NCBI GenBank assembly: GCA_012656075.1
Contig: JAAKBF010000384.1
Location: forward strand, 248,001 to 312,000
Reading direction: 5' to 3'
DNA: 64,000 nt
DNA from: Phytophthora hibernalis
Lineage: Eukaryota > Oomycota > Peronosporomycetes > Peronosporales > Peronosporaceae
The position numbers and the translations under genes were made by a program. This document shows, piece by piece, positions 1 through 11,339 of the stretch; within the stretch, counting starts at the first letter, position 1, and every line of letters starts with the position of its first letter. A model generated the notes under the pieces. It searched no databases, was not told the DNA's origin, and was given only the letters and a program-made list of their open reading frames with translations.

Positions 1-678
1 TGCTAGCTGGCTTGTTGTCCTGACCTTGACCCTGAGTCTGCGTGCCAGCAATGCCAAGCATCGATACATTGCTGTGGTCGCCATTAAATAGGTGCGAGGG
101 CACATTATTGCTCTGCTGTGGGGGTGTAGGGGTGGCTGGACCGGCATGCCACCTCGACCGGGGGCTCCATAATTTGGTGGCTGCACAGGACCCGGGCCGG
201 GACTTGGCTCCTGCTTGGTCATGGGCTGGACTGGATCCTGCGGGTATCCTCCCTGCTGCTGTTGCTGTAGCGGCCGCATTGCCGGCGAATTGCCTGCCGC
301 TGCTGCGTATCCAATGGACCTGGTGGCCGCAAAGCGGCTCTTGTCCCGCGAGAGCTCCGACTCGAGCCGCTTCTCGCGCCGCCGCTGGTTGTACTGCTCC
401 CGCTCGAGGTACGTCTTCTCGAGCTCGGCCAGGTCCTTGCGGATACTCTCCATGTCGTCCTTGGACACGTCGTCCTCCCGACGACGAAAAATGATCTTGC
501 CGATGCACTGGTCGCCCGTGTACTTCTTCGAGATGCGCATGGGGTCGCAGTTCAGCAGTTTGCTCAGGAACGTGCGCAGCGTCGTGCCCTCGGCCAGTGG
601 CAGGTTGCCCTTCTTAAACTCCTCGATCAGGCGGTCGCAGTACGCGCTCTCCTCGGCCGTCCACTTTCCCTTGCGCAT
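1..678 (-). CDS. KGKW (SANT/Myb-like) domain protein, 3' end outside window
   Basis: The reading frame opens at the ATG complementary to 676-678, directly after an in-frame TAA, and runs off the left edge without a stop. The N-terminus begins MRKGKWTAEE and continues through a block with LAEGTTLRTFLSKLL and CDPMRISKKYTGDQCIGK. I recognise this as a domain expanded in oomycetes and other stramenopiles, often annotated as SANT/Myb-like and nearly always at the extreme N-terminus. A charged helix rich in Glu/Arg (about residues 75-115) follows, then a Pro/Gln-rich tail with a run of five Gln. A nuclear, DNA- or chromatin-associated role is inferred from the domain; nothing here shows the target. 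The start overlaps the upstream RING ORF by about 50 nt in another frame, which is odd. Confidence 0.75.
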   Translation of the reverse strand, partial: MRKGKWTAEESAYCDRLIEEFKKGNLPLAEGTTLRTFLSKLLNCDPMRISKKYTGDQCIGKIIFRRREDDVSKDDMESIRKDLAELEKTYLEREQYNQRRREKRLESELSRDKSRFAATRSIGYAAAAGNSPAMRPLQQQQQGGYPQDPVQPMTKQEPSPGPGPVQPPNYGAPGRGGMPVQPPLHPHSRAIMCPRTYLMATTAMYRCLALLARRLRVKVRTTSQLA

Positions 679-1286
679 GGCCGCGGGCGGGGGTTACTCG
701 GCTGCGGGTTACTCTGCTCTGTACTGGCGTTGGCTGGGGGCGTCTCCGTACCCTCCAGCACGTGCGTCTTGCTGTCCGTGGGGTAACCTCCTCCGTCCTG
801 CTGCTGCTGCGTCGCGTATTGCTGCGGCACGAGACGCCGTGGCGCCTGGATGGGCGTCCAGCAGATGGGGCAGACCTTGTCCTTGCTGAGCCATCGCTCG
901 ATGCAGGACGCGTGGAACTGGTGGAGACACGGCTCCAGGAGCACGTCCACCTGCGGGTTGTAGCACACGAGACACGATCCGGGCGGTGGCAGGTTGTACG
1001 AGCCTGGGGAGCGTCGGGCCGACTCGTAGCCGACTGATTGTAGGGCTGCGGAGGCAGGTACGCGCTCATGGTGCTCGGGTCTGCGCGGGGAACGTGCAGC
1101 GCTTCTCCCGTTCCCATTAGGCGTTAGTGGCCGTCTTCTTCCAGGCTTACCTTTCGCTTGACGCTGGCCGATAATTCCAGAGAGAAAATAACGGGAAGAG
1201 ACGAGCGAGAAGAGCAGCTCCCGCCGTCGAGGGTAAAAATAGCAGCTGACGCAGCGATTTACTAATTTGGAGGGGTTCTCGACCAT
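627..1286 (-). CDS. RING-H2 zinc-finger protein (putative E3 ubiquitin ligase)
   Basis: The frame contains a complete RING-H2: CLVC, then C-L-H, H-A-S-C, and CPIC (C3H2C3 spacing), about residues 104-145. This is the fold of E2-recruiting ubiquitin ligases. The rest is low-complexity and Gln/Pro-rich, with no transmembrane segment. The open frame starts at an ATG at 1284-1286, but that N-terminus (Cys/Tyr/Phe/Arg-rich) looks untranslated. A better start may be the ATG at 1067-1069 (MSAYLPPQPYNQ), which would join the RING frame if one base is missing near 1035. The C-terminus overlaps the downstream KGKW gene; adding one base near 679 would fuse the two frames. The RING call is firm; both ends are uncertain. 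Confidence 0.7.
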   Translation of the reverse strand: MVENPSKLVNRCVSCYFYPRRRELLFSLVSSRYFLSGIIGQRQAKGKPGRRRPLTPNGNGRSAARSPRRPEHHERVPASAALQSVGYESARRSPGSYNLPPPGSCLVCYNPQVDVLLEPCLHQFHASCIERWLSKDKVCPICWTPIQAPRRLVPQQYATQQQQDGGGYPTDSKTHVLEGTETPPANASTEQSNPQPSNPRPRPCARESGRPRRARTATA

Positions 1287-2218
1287 AACTTGGAGGGGCG
1301 GGCGACTAACTTTTCAACGGACTGATTCGTGTCCTTCTTTTTAAGCGCAGAGACGGGGATGTGCAGATATAGCCGAGACGATTTCTGCCTGGAGCGTTGA
1401 GTGGAGCGCAGGGCAAACGCTGGAGCCTGCTGCTGTTGCTGGCCGCTCTCCGACACCGAGGCGCGCCCGTAGTTCAACCTGAGCTGCAGACGTGAAACGA
1501 GGCAACCGCGGGTCTGAAGTTTTGCGGGTCCGATATTGTCGTTTCAGAGCTGTCCGGCCGAGCAACGTATCACACCACATCCACCGGATCACCTGGCCGA
1601 CGGGGTCATTGCAAATAGTTTTCGCTGCCATCTGCGAGACGCAAGCCGGCAAACCCCTGAAGCACGCGAACAAGGCACAAGCCCAAACTTCAGTCGAGCA
1701 CCAGAACTGTGACGCGGGAGAGCTGGACGAATTGCCTTGAGCGCAAGACTGAGGAGCATAGATGACGTATGTGGTTGAACCTGGGGAATGCGCGCCCTAA
1801 TCCCTCCGTGCTAAAACCACGCTTTTGCCCAGCAAATCGCTGCGCACGAAAACAATCTGTTGACGAATTATGGCGGGCTAAATTTTCAAACGCCTGAAAT
1901 GCGCGGCATGCGGAGCTGCATCAACATGAATCAATAACAGTTTCTTCGGCTGGGTAATGCTGCTGTGAGTTAGCCAACCAAGCCTAGCGCGGCAAGACGC
2001 CTGCGTGTGGCACTCGCCGAGCCGACGATGGTGCCAGTGCGCAGGTTTGATGCTCGTTTTAGTCGCGCCAAAAAGCGTAGCCATTTCTGCTTCAACTCCA
2101 CCATCACTCTGGCAACTTCAACCTGCACCACCGCAATCATACGCCTTAAATTAACGATGCACAGCACGAAGTCAATGAAGCAATGGAAAGAGTACATGCA
2201 TCGTAGAGCTTACAGTCG
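1287..2218. other. Spacer without recognised gene
   Basis: Only short ORFs on both strands, none with a recognisable domain. It separates the RING gene from the end of the EHD gene and probably holds the RING gene's promoter. Confidence 0.5.
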
Positions 2219-4003
2219 TCAGCCTCCTACGACCAAAGACGTGCTCTTTCTCTCTACGTCTAGACTAGACAGTGGTGGGCCTGCGAAGTGCACTGGTCTG
2301 CGGAGAGCTCCCACGTGAAGCTGCTCCTTTCCGTTCGACGGCGGCACGAGCGACGATGGGAGCTCCGTAGGAATGGGTTCGCCGGTTTTGGCCTTCGCGC
2401 AGAGGTGCATCGCGACCGCAAACTCGTCGCCATCTAGACTGCCTGTCTTCGACTGGTCGGCGAGGTCCCAAATCGCCCGTAGTGCCTCGTGCGAGACAGC
2501 AGTAGACGCCTGCTTCTGCAGTGGGGCCATGCAGCTTGCTCCGAGGCGCGGCCGGCGGAGTCTACCGTCAGCGTGGCGAAGATGGCATCGTACTCGGGTT
2601 TGCAACCGAGTAGCTCCTCCTCCCACTGAAGTCTTCCAGGAGCAATGCATGCTGCAGCGAACGGATTGTTGCTCGGAGCGTTGGAGCCTTCGGAGGTGTC
2701 CACCCCGGCAATACCGACGCGCGTGTGTTTTGGCAGCGAAGCCATCAGAGCTGGAATGTCCTTGGTGAGCATGTCATCGATGTCCTGCAACTCGCGAGCC
2801 TTCAACGACGGGAACTTTGTAAATTTGCGATCTGCGCATTGCCGCACAAACGCGTCGATCGGCGGGAAGTCGCCTGGCGGGAGGTGATACTTTCGCTGCA
2901 CCTCGCGGAAGTTTTCGGCCATGTTTTCCAGCAGCTCGCGTTGCTTCTTCTCCATTCCGAACACAGCAGGCATCTTGTCACGCAGGTGGCCCAGTAAGCA
3001 AGCGTGCACCTTCGCGAGTCGAGCACGTTTTACCAGTTCGTTCACTTTACGGACGGCAGCATGCTGTGGCAAGGCACGCAGCTCGTCCAACAAGTCTCGT
3101 TCCTCTGCATCAAAAAGCGCCTCCGGGGTGCCAGTGGTGCCATCTTCACCGTGCTTCTGACGCGGCTGGGACCAAAACGAGCCGAGATACACACGCATGA
3201 CCTCAGGGGTCTTCAGCACCTTTCCCAGGGACCACATCAGTGCTCCGTAGACGCGTAGCAAGCGCTGTTGATCCACTTGGTCGGCCTTGTTCAGCACGCA
3301 GCGCACCTTGTCATTGTGCCCTGAAGGACTTCGATCACACGTTGAAACTCGTCCGAAATGTCGAGCTTGTGGGCGTCAAACAGTAGCAAGATGAGGTCGG
3401 AACGCTCGGCGAACCAGCGTGCGACCTGAGTGAAGTCGTAGCCGCGTGCAATGCGTTGCTTCTCTCCGCTCAGGATACCAGGAGTATCAACGATCGTGAG
3501 CTGCTCCAGCACGGGGCAGGGAGCTGTGCTACCTCGAACTTGTTCAAGAACGCTGTACCGAACATCGACAACCCGCCGTAGGGGAGATCTGGTGCCACAC
3601 ACGCAGCGTTGCCCGGGACAGTGCGTTCCTCCTCTCCATGCATGACAGCGACAAAGCGGTCCGTTGTGGGCTCGGGACCTACTCGCTGGCCAGGGAAGGG
3701 TCTGCCCAAGAGGTACTCGATAAACGATGTCTTGCCCACCGAGTACTGCCCGATCATGAGCACCTGCGGCTTGGCTTCGAAGTCGGCATCGCTCAGCAAC
3801 GGTGAGTGGAAGTCTCCGAACTCATAGCGCTTCTCCAAAGGCTTGAGTTTGTTCGCGTAGAGCTTCTTGAGTCCGTCGATGACCTCACGACTCTTTGCTG
3901 CAATCTCAGCCCCTTCGCCGCCGGCATGGAGCTCGGCGCCACCTTTGCCTGGGGCGGAACCTGAGCGCATGGCTCGAGGGCTCGTAACCTTAGAGCTAGA
4001 CAT
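2219..4003 (-). CDS. EHD-family dynamin-like ATPase (EH-domain protein), with three 1-nt frame breaks
   Basis: About 595 residues, starting at the ATG at 4001-4003 (MSSSKVTSPRAMRSG). The order is the EHD order: a helical N-terminus, then the nucleotide-binding domain with P-loop GQYSVGKTSF, switch GPEPTTDRFVAVMHG, DTPGILSGEKQR and NKAD, then a helical region, and a C-terminal EH domain (AIWDLADQSKTGSLDGDEF, an EF-hand-like loop) ending SSLVPPSN. EHD proteins oligomerise on endosomal and plasma membranes, drive ATP-dependent tubulation and scission, and bind NPF motifs through the EH domain. The frame breaks at about 3513-3516 (GGGG), 3318 and 2541-2542; each is repaired by one extra base and the family sequence resumes at once, so sequence error is likelier than decay. 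It lies 127 bp downstream of the docking-complex gene on the same strand. Confidence 0.9.
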
Positions 4004-4130
4004 GGTGAAGATGAAGATCTTGGAGAAGGAAGATAGATGGTCGTATGCGCTGTGTCTGTTGGGGTCTGTAACCCCAGCTACTGAGGAATGTTGGTCACAA
4101 AGTTGAAGTTGAACATGGCTACACAATGGC

Positions 4131-6466
4131 TCATACTTCGTTGACTCGGATTTCATTACCGGTACCACCAGCTTTATCTACCTCAACGGTGAACCTTCGA
4201 AGACGTGCGTCGTTTGCTTTTCGTATTCTTCGCCGCAAAGTTCTTGAGCTCGTCGTAAGTGAGTGCTCGCTCTTCTTCCTCCTCGTCCCCCAACTCTTCT
4301 CCTGTGCCACTTCCGTGAGCGTCATCGTGGCAAAGACTTTTTTGTCGTACGTCGCTTTATGTCTCGAGTTTGATGTTGTCTCCTCTCCATGTGCTGCTGC
4401 AAGTGCTGCAATTTGATGCTGAGAGAGTGAGGACGAGAGGCGACGGCATTGCCGCTGTTGCTGTTGCTTACTCAGTGACAAGCTGCGGGCGCCTTGTCGC
4501 TTGGATGAAGGTGTAGATGGATTGCTGCCAGCACCAGGTGTCAAAGGCGAGCGCGGCAGAACTTGGGCTGGAAGCTCAATGACCCCATCGATGCCACCGA
4601 AAGAAGGCACATGAACATGCAGCTTTTGTCGTGGATCCGACGGCAGCGTTGGAGGGCCATGTCCCACAGGCAGCGGCGAGGACGTACCATCATCGGATCC
4701 TAAAGGCTGAGGATGATTCTGTCCGTGAGCTCCTCCGCGTGTTTTAACTGGTGACGAATCGCTAGATTCGCCATTAGCTTTGCTCTGCAGCAGCTCTGTC
4801 GTGTACATCTCGATAGCCTGTAAATATTCGATGACGTTGGTGTCCGTAATGCCCTGACCAAGCGCTGTTGCGTTCCCACTAGCGGAACCACCCGAGGCTG
4901 CATGCGCCAGGGTGTTATGAACAGAGTGCACTGATGCCTTGATCCGACCCAAGACAGCATCTCGCTCCTCAATCTCGGCATCCAGATCGTCACATGTCTG
5001 CTGAGTTTCGCGTAAAGCGGCTTCTGCTCGGCGGCATTGCTGCTTCTGCGTGGCACGACTTGCAATACCTTCGCGAGCCTTGAAAGCATCGATTTGAGTG
5101 GCGAGTGCTGCCACTTGAGTCTGAAGAGTTACCTCGTCGCGGCTCAGTTCCTCCACGCGCTTAAAGCGCTGGAAGTTTGCTGCATCACGTGCTAGCAGAT
5201 CTCGAGCAAGCGCTGAAGCATCCTGGAGCCCTGTCCGCTCGCGAATTGTTGCAAAAGCTTGGTCATACTTGGTCATCAAACTGTCTGGTACCGAGGTCAG
5301 CGCTCGATCTACACCAATTTTCCAAGACGACAACGCCGTAACTCGAGTTAATGCACCAACACCGCTCCGATTCGACGCCCCTTGCTCCGAGTTTGCATCT
5401 AATCCGCCTAATAGCTCCGATACTCCAAAAGTCCCGGAATTCTGCAGCTCGTTAGCAGCCATACGCACTCCCGTCTCGCGTCGCCAGTGTTCAATGCTGT
5501 GCTTTAGTTCCATGAACTGGTGCTCGTATTCGAATTGCTCGCGCTCAGCAGTATCCTGTAGTTGAGCGACTTCGCGGGCCAATGCGTCGCGAGCCTGCGT
5601 GGCTCGCGTCAACTCAGCATTTGCTTGTTCGTGGCGCGTCTTGGAAACACTCGTCTCGCGCTCAAGCTTCTTGTAGATGCTATCAAAAATTGTTCGGTCT
5701 CGCCGAGCGGCATCAACTCGAGCGAGGAGATGCTTGTTCGCAGAGTCAACCTCGTTCTTCCGGACAAGTGCGAGTTCCAGTCGATTCTCCGCCATGCGAA
5801 GTCTCCCCGAGGCGGCTGCAGCAGCGGCCGCTGCTGCCAGGGGTTTCCCGGGTGTTCCAGCCTCACCTTCGGCAATTGCAGCAGCCGCTTCATGAGCAGG
5901 AATTGGCTGCAACGCAAGTCGCAGCGCTGCGAGCTCCTGCGTTTTGCGGAGCATGAGCTGCTCCGTTCGCTCCACTTGACGTTGCGTCTTGGCGAGCTTC
6001 CGAGCAAATGTTGCAAGGGTGGAGCGTATCTGCTCAACTCGACTACGCTTTTCCTGCCCAAGGAGCTCACGAGCTGCTCGTGCTTCAATGGACAACTCCT
6101 GCTTGAGCAGCTTGTTTTGGTTCTGCAGTCTCTGGATGGTCTCTCGGGGTGCTTGCACGGAAAACACAGCGGAGTGAGACCCTGGTAGCTTCTTGGCTGG
6201 ACTGGAGGCTGCGAAGGCGTTGGTGCCGGCTCCACTGAAAACGCCAACTACGCTTCTTCGTCGTGATCGACCAGCTACATCAGCCCCAGGCGTCGTCCGG
6301 GGTCAGGAGCGTCTCCTTCATCGCCGACATGATGTTCGCTCACAGCTGCCAGCGTTAGTCCGGCAATGATTCCCAGGGTCGTGTTCGTGCCCAGAAGTCG
6401 ACTCACGGCATCAGCAGCCGCGCTGACGCCGTCTCCATCGGTCTCAGGGTGAAGGTCTCCGCTCAT
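4131..6466 (-). CDS. Outer dynein arm docking complex subunit (CCDC63/CCDC114/ODAD1-like coiled coil)
   Basis: A long coiled-coil protein (about 740 residues if joined). The centre has the family block KYDQAFATIRERTGLQD followed by NFQRFKRVEELSRDEVTLQ, then NVIEYLQAIEMYTTELL; this matches CCDC63/CCDC114 and Chlamydomonas DC2. These proteins anchor outer dynein arms on axonemal doublet microtubules, so expression in biflagellate zoospores is expected (inference). The uninterrupted frame begins inside the gene. The natural N-terminus is most likely the ATG at 6464-6466 (MSGDLHPETDGDG), reached if one base is missing from the CCCC run at 6284-6287. The first 130 residues include an Ala tract, and the C-terminal third is Ser/Pro/Gln-rich and low-complexity. 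Confidence 0.82.
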
Positions 6467-6734
6467 TTGTGTATTCGAGTTAGCAGCGACTGAAGGACGC
6501 GGGGCGTTTCAATGTGGTGCAGTGCACTGTCATCCGTTTATTGTTTGACATCATACGCGTCTCCTGCTTCGTGGTTTGATCCACCGAGACCTGACATCCT
6601 CGTCCTCTTCGATCGAAGACAAGGTGGAGACGCAGGCTCTTGTTGTTCTCACTCTTCTTTCTAGGCGAATGTTTCTCTATATCGTACAAATCGCGAACTT
6701 TCATTCAGCACGCGGTGGTGTCGGGCACTGTAAC

Positions 6735-8485
6735 TCAGCACGCAGTCACGGGACGGCCCTGACGGAAAACCTTCTTGCTGGACTTCTTGATTTCCATGTT
6801 GCGAGGCGCAGGCGGGGCTGGCTTGGGTGCCGCAGGCTTGACCACAGTCACCATCTTGATCACCGGCTTGACCACGACCACGGGTTTAACCACCGTCACG
6901 GGTTTGACCACAGGTACGGCCTTCACCGGCTCGACCGCAGTCTCAGGGCGACTAGCGTTTAAACTGGCCGAAACCTCCTGCAGCAACGAGAATGCCGCAG
7001 CGCTCGAACGGCGACGTTTTCCACCATTGAAGACGGCGCGGCGCGGCCGGTGGACGCTAGACTTAGGCACTTGAGCTTGCTTGCCCGAGGCTGACTGGGG
7101 CTCTTCCACTTGCACCTCCAGCACCACCGCAGACGTCGGCTTCACCGGGGTCGCTGTGTTCACAGTCACCTTCTTGGACAGCGTCGGTTTGGACACAGGT
7201 GTCTGCTCGGGCTCGAAAAGCACCACTAGTGGAGCCTTGGGCTTCACCACGGGCTTGAGCGACTCCGGCTGGAAAAGGACCACACCAGCAGTCTTCGGAC
7301 TCGAGGGTACGGTAGACCTCGTGCGGGGCGATGACGCCTTCTGTTGCACAGGAGCAGGAGCCTGTGGTCTGGTTGGCGGCGCTGGAGCTGGAGTCTTGGG
7401 TTTACTCGGTGGATGAGGCGCCGGAGACTTTGGTTTGGTAGGCGGTGCAGGGGCAGGGGCCTTTGGTCTGGCAGGGGCAGCAGGAGCTGGGGTCTTTGGC
7501 TTAGCTGGCGCAGCATGAGCTGGAGGCGCTGGTGCTGGGGTCTTTGGTTTTGCGGAGGTGGCGACTTTGGCTTGGCCACGACCTTGTCCTGTTTGGAGCT
7601 GTTCTCCCCATTGCTGTCAGCGTCAGGTACAGACTTGCGTCCGTAGGCTCCTCTTCCTCCCGGGCGTCGAGAGCGCTTCTCAAGCTCTGCAGGACGGCCA
7701 CCAAGAGAGCTGCGTCTACTCAGGTCCGAGTCAAAGCTTGAGCTCAAATCTGACGGACGAGCACCCAGAGACGCGCGAGAGTCGAGAGAAGCTCGAGACG
7801 GAGTCACGATGCGTCTGCAAAGACACATGTCCGAGCACCCGTGCTGCATGTCAAGCGGCTTCTCTCGCTTGCGAAGACTGCAGTAGTGATCGTACTTGAG
7901 CAGAAGGTTGAGCGTCTTCCCTTTACCCTCCTTGGTGCGGGCGAACTTGTCCGTGTCGATGCGCAGTCGTTTGACGGGGCCTGTGTGGACGATGATGGTG
8001 ACACCCAGCAGTCTGGAGGCTGCGACAAGCTCCGGGTGGCCACCCCACGCTCCTGCTTCCCGCAGTCTCTCGCAGTACTCGACGACCCCCTCGCCAGCAA
8101 CGAAAGGCTCAAAGAAGACGCGCTCAAGGTCGATAAAGTCCACCAGCCGGCGACGCAGCTCCAAGTGACGGCGCTCGTGTCCGTAGAGTTGGTCGCTTAG
8201 TGCTCGGAAGAGGCAGTTGCCGTCCTTGCGGATCGGAGCCACCTCCCAGCCGAGCCGCAAGTATTGGCGCTTGTACTGGTCGTCCGTGGCCCAATTGGCG
8301 TCGCGGGACGTGACGCTGCTGTCCACGACGAACGAGTTGTCGTACGTGACGCGGGGCGCGTACGCCTCGGCGCCGGCGAACTGGCGGTGCGCGCGCTGAG
8401 CTGCGAGTCGCTGGCTGTTGGAGCGGGTGCGTGTGGTACCGCGGTCGCGGTGTCGAGCGTGGGTCCGGAGCCACGCGAGCGACAT
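6735..8485 (-). CDS. OTU-domain deubiquitinase with long low-complexity tail (OTUD3-like)
   Basis: Starts at the ATG at 8483-8485 (MSLAWLRTHARHRDRG). The OTU domain spans about residues 60-200, with the catalytic motif KDGNCLFRALSDQLYG (Asp and nucleophile Cys) and the C-terminal YDHYCSLR carrying the presumed catalytic His. OTU proteases cleave ubiquitin chains; the arrangement after the Cys, including FEPFV and a basic K-rich strand before the His, is closest to OTUD3-type enzymes in my judgement. After the domain comes a Ser/Arg-rich linker, then a repetitive K-P-K-x-P-A-P tail and a second repeat of V-V-K-P-V units near the end. The frame breaks once at the TTTT run 7548-7551; one added base joins the two long frames. 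The 268-bp gap to the next gene presumably holds terminator and promoter sequence. Confidence 0.83.
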
Positions 8486-10221
8486 GGTGCTGGCAATGGA
8501 CGCGGGGCCGCCAGCGTGATCGACTCGCTTGCAGGCGAGCGTGACAGTCCGGGAATGAGCCGAGCAGCCGTTTGGAGAGACCGAGAGAGAGCGAGCGCTG
8601 GAGAGTGGCCAGGCGCTTTTTGGCGTGGAAAGCCCCGACGGCGGACCAACTTGCAAAAAGACCACGCAACACACACATGAAAGTGACGCATGGACTCCTG
8701 GCAGCAGAGCAGAGCAAGGAGGAGGACAAGTTGCATCCCACTGCAGGACGCCGATCACCGCACAAATTGACAACGAAAAGTTCAGCACTTGACCTTCGAC
8801 AGTTTATATTAATTATTTATTATCGCGGGCTAATCGGATGAGAAAGGGTGAAAGTGGTAAACTATCCACATGAGAGTATCAGATATGACGACTGTATCGC
8901 TATAGTCAGACATCTAGTTTGACGGAGTGAACTGGCTACCTCGGTCGAGATGATACGATCCGCGATCTGCTTTCTGTAGTCCGAAAGTGTTGGCAACAGC
9001 CAGAGCCCTCGGTCATTTTCAAAGGCCGCTCCTTTGCCTTCTTTACAACGGTGTATAATACATGTATGTATTGCTTCGCTGTGAATCGCGGCTATCCGCT
9101 TACCGGTAGGAGCCGACAGGCAATCGTGCGGAGCTTGCTTCACACCGAAACGAGAATTGTGTAACGTGACCAGTGGCCAACGCGCCGAGATTTTCCGTGC
9201 TGCAAACGGCGGTGCCCGCCGGGTTTGGGTGGAGCACCATAAAGTAATGTTCGCGATGCGTGGAGCTCGAGTCGAGTCGAGCTACTCGACACCACGCGCT
9301 TCACCCAGACGTGCTCCACATGAATTACTTACGCGATGAGTGCCGGTACATGTGCATGTGCGATTCCGACCCGCCGATCGGGCGATCGTCCTGTGGATCA
9401 GCCTGGATTCGTCCGTAGAGTACGTGTATTGATATTAAAAGCAGCCCACGAGCCAAAACGTGTGCAGATCCACACGATCAATAGAGAAAGCTACGGAGTA
9501 GTAAGTCTTTCATACGCGTGGTGATATTTGATCGTTTTGTTTGCGAGCGAGAAAGCAACCTAAGCTTACTGTAGTATGTGGCGATTGAGGTGAACTTGCC
9601 AACGTCTCCTTCAAATACTATCGAAATCAAATTTTATGATTAGGAGATTATTTTAATAATAAGGCTGGCACTTTTTGTCGAAATCAAATCCGTGTGATCG
9701 ATAGAGGCATAGATTCTACCGGAATGGGTTGTGGCCCTGGAGTCAGTCGCGTTATTGCCACAGCAATATGTGTGTGAATCAGCAGCATGCTGCTGCTGTT
9801 GTCGAGAGCTCACTCAATATTAATACGTAACGTCAAGAAAATGGTGTGTACGCTAATTACTTCGAAGTATTAGCGGCTAATAGTGTGTATGTGCGCGGTC
9901 ATTTCCAGCACGTTCAAACGTTTCTTTCGGGCACAAATGATAATGGCCGGCGGTACTGGCTTGGGAGCCGGAACAGCAAAAGAGGCACAGCGCAGCGTAG
10001 TCTTGCGCTGGCTGAATACAAAGAGACCAAGCTGGGAGGGAAAACGTAGCACTGCTAACGCTATGCATTGCTTCGCTGTACATATACACTCGGCGTACTA
10101 CAGTACACTGTACGTTGCAACGTTTGATGTTCATAATACCGAATCTTGAAGACGTTTCTCTCCGCTGCTCGTTTATCAAGTCCACTGTGACTAAAACGGC
10201 ATTCTACCGCTAAGCTTATTA
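8486..10221. other. Long spacer, no recognised gene
   Basis: About 1.7 kb of mixed, partly AT-rich sequence with only short ORFs lacking domains. It contains the OTU gene's probable promoter at its left and leads into the transposon island at its right. Confidence 0.5.
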
Positions 10222-10390
10222 CAGTGCTACCCCTCATTATGCGCACCTTGATAATCTAATCAATACCCCGTCAAAACCGTTTAGAAATCATTGCGCTTTT
10301 TTAACAAATCGCTGCATTATTTCTATTCTATATCAAATCCCTCTAAAATTACTTTGCCGATCCCACTGCGCATAACGAGGGGTAGCACTG
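10222..10390. mobile_element. 169-bp MITE, Tc1/mariner type (MITE 1)
   Basis: The ends are inverted repeats of 24 bp (10222-10245 and 10367-10390) beginning CAGTGCTACCCCTC, with a single mismatch. TA dinucleotides flank both sides (10220-10221 and 10391-10392), which is the target duplication of Tc1/mariner elements. There is no coding capacity, so it must be mobilised in trans. Confidence 0.8.
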
Positions 10391-10419
10391 TACTAGTATT
10401 AGTAATAATACAAGAACTA

Positions 10420-10601
10420 CCGTAAAGTTCGGATTCAATGAGACAGTCGTAAAAGGTCGCTTGCTATATAAAAGTTTTCAAAATTCAATTAGTTTATTAC
10501 GATCGTAAAAAGAAAATTCCAAGTTATTTCAAAATATTTGAATTTAGTTTTTACCACTGTCGCATTGAATCGGTGTGTCTTACTGAATCCGAACTTTACG
10601 G
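10420..10601. mobile_element. 182-bp MITE, second Tc1/mariner-type family (MITE 2)
   Basis: Perfect 18-bp inverted repeats (10420-10437 and 10584-10601) beginning CCGTAAAGTTCGGATTCA are bounded by TA on both sides (10418-10419 and 10602-10603). The interior is AT-rich and noncoding. The repeat sequence differs from MITE 1, so it is a separate family 29 bp away. Confidence 0.78.
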
Positions 10602-10980
10602 TAAATAGCATGGCCACAATAATGGTCCATCATATCATAAATAAATGTATTGCTGGCTGTTCACCCAGAATTTTATCAAGCGAGTCTACTCAATCTCATA
10701 ATTTATGTTTGACATTTCACCCACTATATTTCATTGTAAAATCCTACTTCCTCCGGTTGAAAAAGTTTGCATCGAAAAACATATGCTGTAACCAGTTTTC
10801 GCCTGTGGGCTCGCTTTGCGTATTTTGATTGGCGGAATCAACGCAGTTTGATCCCCTCTTTCTGATGTCGGTTCAAGCGCCAAAAAACGTTTTCAAATAA
10901 AATAGTTATGGCCAAAAGTGTTCAGATGCGAGCAAGTCTCATTACTCAATTGGCCTACTCTCGACCACCTACGATTATAA

Positions 10981-11100
10981 TGGACGCAATTATGCCCACC
11001 GCCACAAAGCCCATCCTCAGCACTAGGGAGCGCCAAGATGTCGTAATATTCTTGTTGCTACACAGTGTTGGAGGGAGCCACGACCGTCACGCGCAGCGCG
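10981..11100 (+). pseudogene. Possible mariner/Tc1-type transposase N-terminal remnant
   Basis: A short frame reads ILSTRERQDVVIFLLLHS, which resembles the start of the helix-turn-helix region of mariner/IS630-type transposases found in oomycetes. It degenerates within about 40 codons and no catalytic domain follows. The identification rests on a short stretch and is tentative. Confidence 0.25.
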
Positions 11101-11257
11101 ACGCCTCCATCAAGCTCGACGTTGACAAGACCGGACCTGGGGCCGGTTTATGGAACATTCGAGAAGGACGGTATCAATCTGTGGATAGGCCATAATTGCA
11201 ATCTTTCAAACCCGGAGGAAGTATCAAATATCATCTCAAACTTTGTGGGATTTTCAA

Positions 11258-11281
11258 AACCAACCGTTGCAACGGTTGGTT
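11258..11281. repeat. 24-bp perfect palindrome
   Basis: Two 12-bp arms (AACCAACCGTTG and its exact complement) with no spacer. It lies just upstream of the hAT coding remains. It may belong to the terminal or subterminal region of that element, or be a protein-binding site; the element's left end was not located. Confidence 0.6.
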
Positions 11282-11339
11282 GCAGGCTTGGTTAGCGCTG
11301 CCCGGAGCTTTCATTTTGCAAAGCACCTGTAACCTACAT

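Noticed and set aside
1341..1740. Overlapping ORFs in the first spacer
   Set aside because: No domain, no splice support and no coherent composition on either strand.
2219..4003. EHD gene as a pseudogene
   Set aside because: Three single-base gaps are the only damage, all motifs are intact, and the same kind of gap occurs in many neighbouring essential genes; sequence error is more likely.
8264..8680. Plus-strand ORF of 138 codons
   Set aside because: Antisense shadow of the OTU catalytic region.
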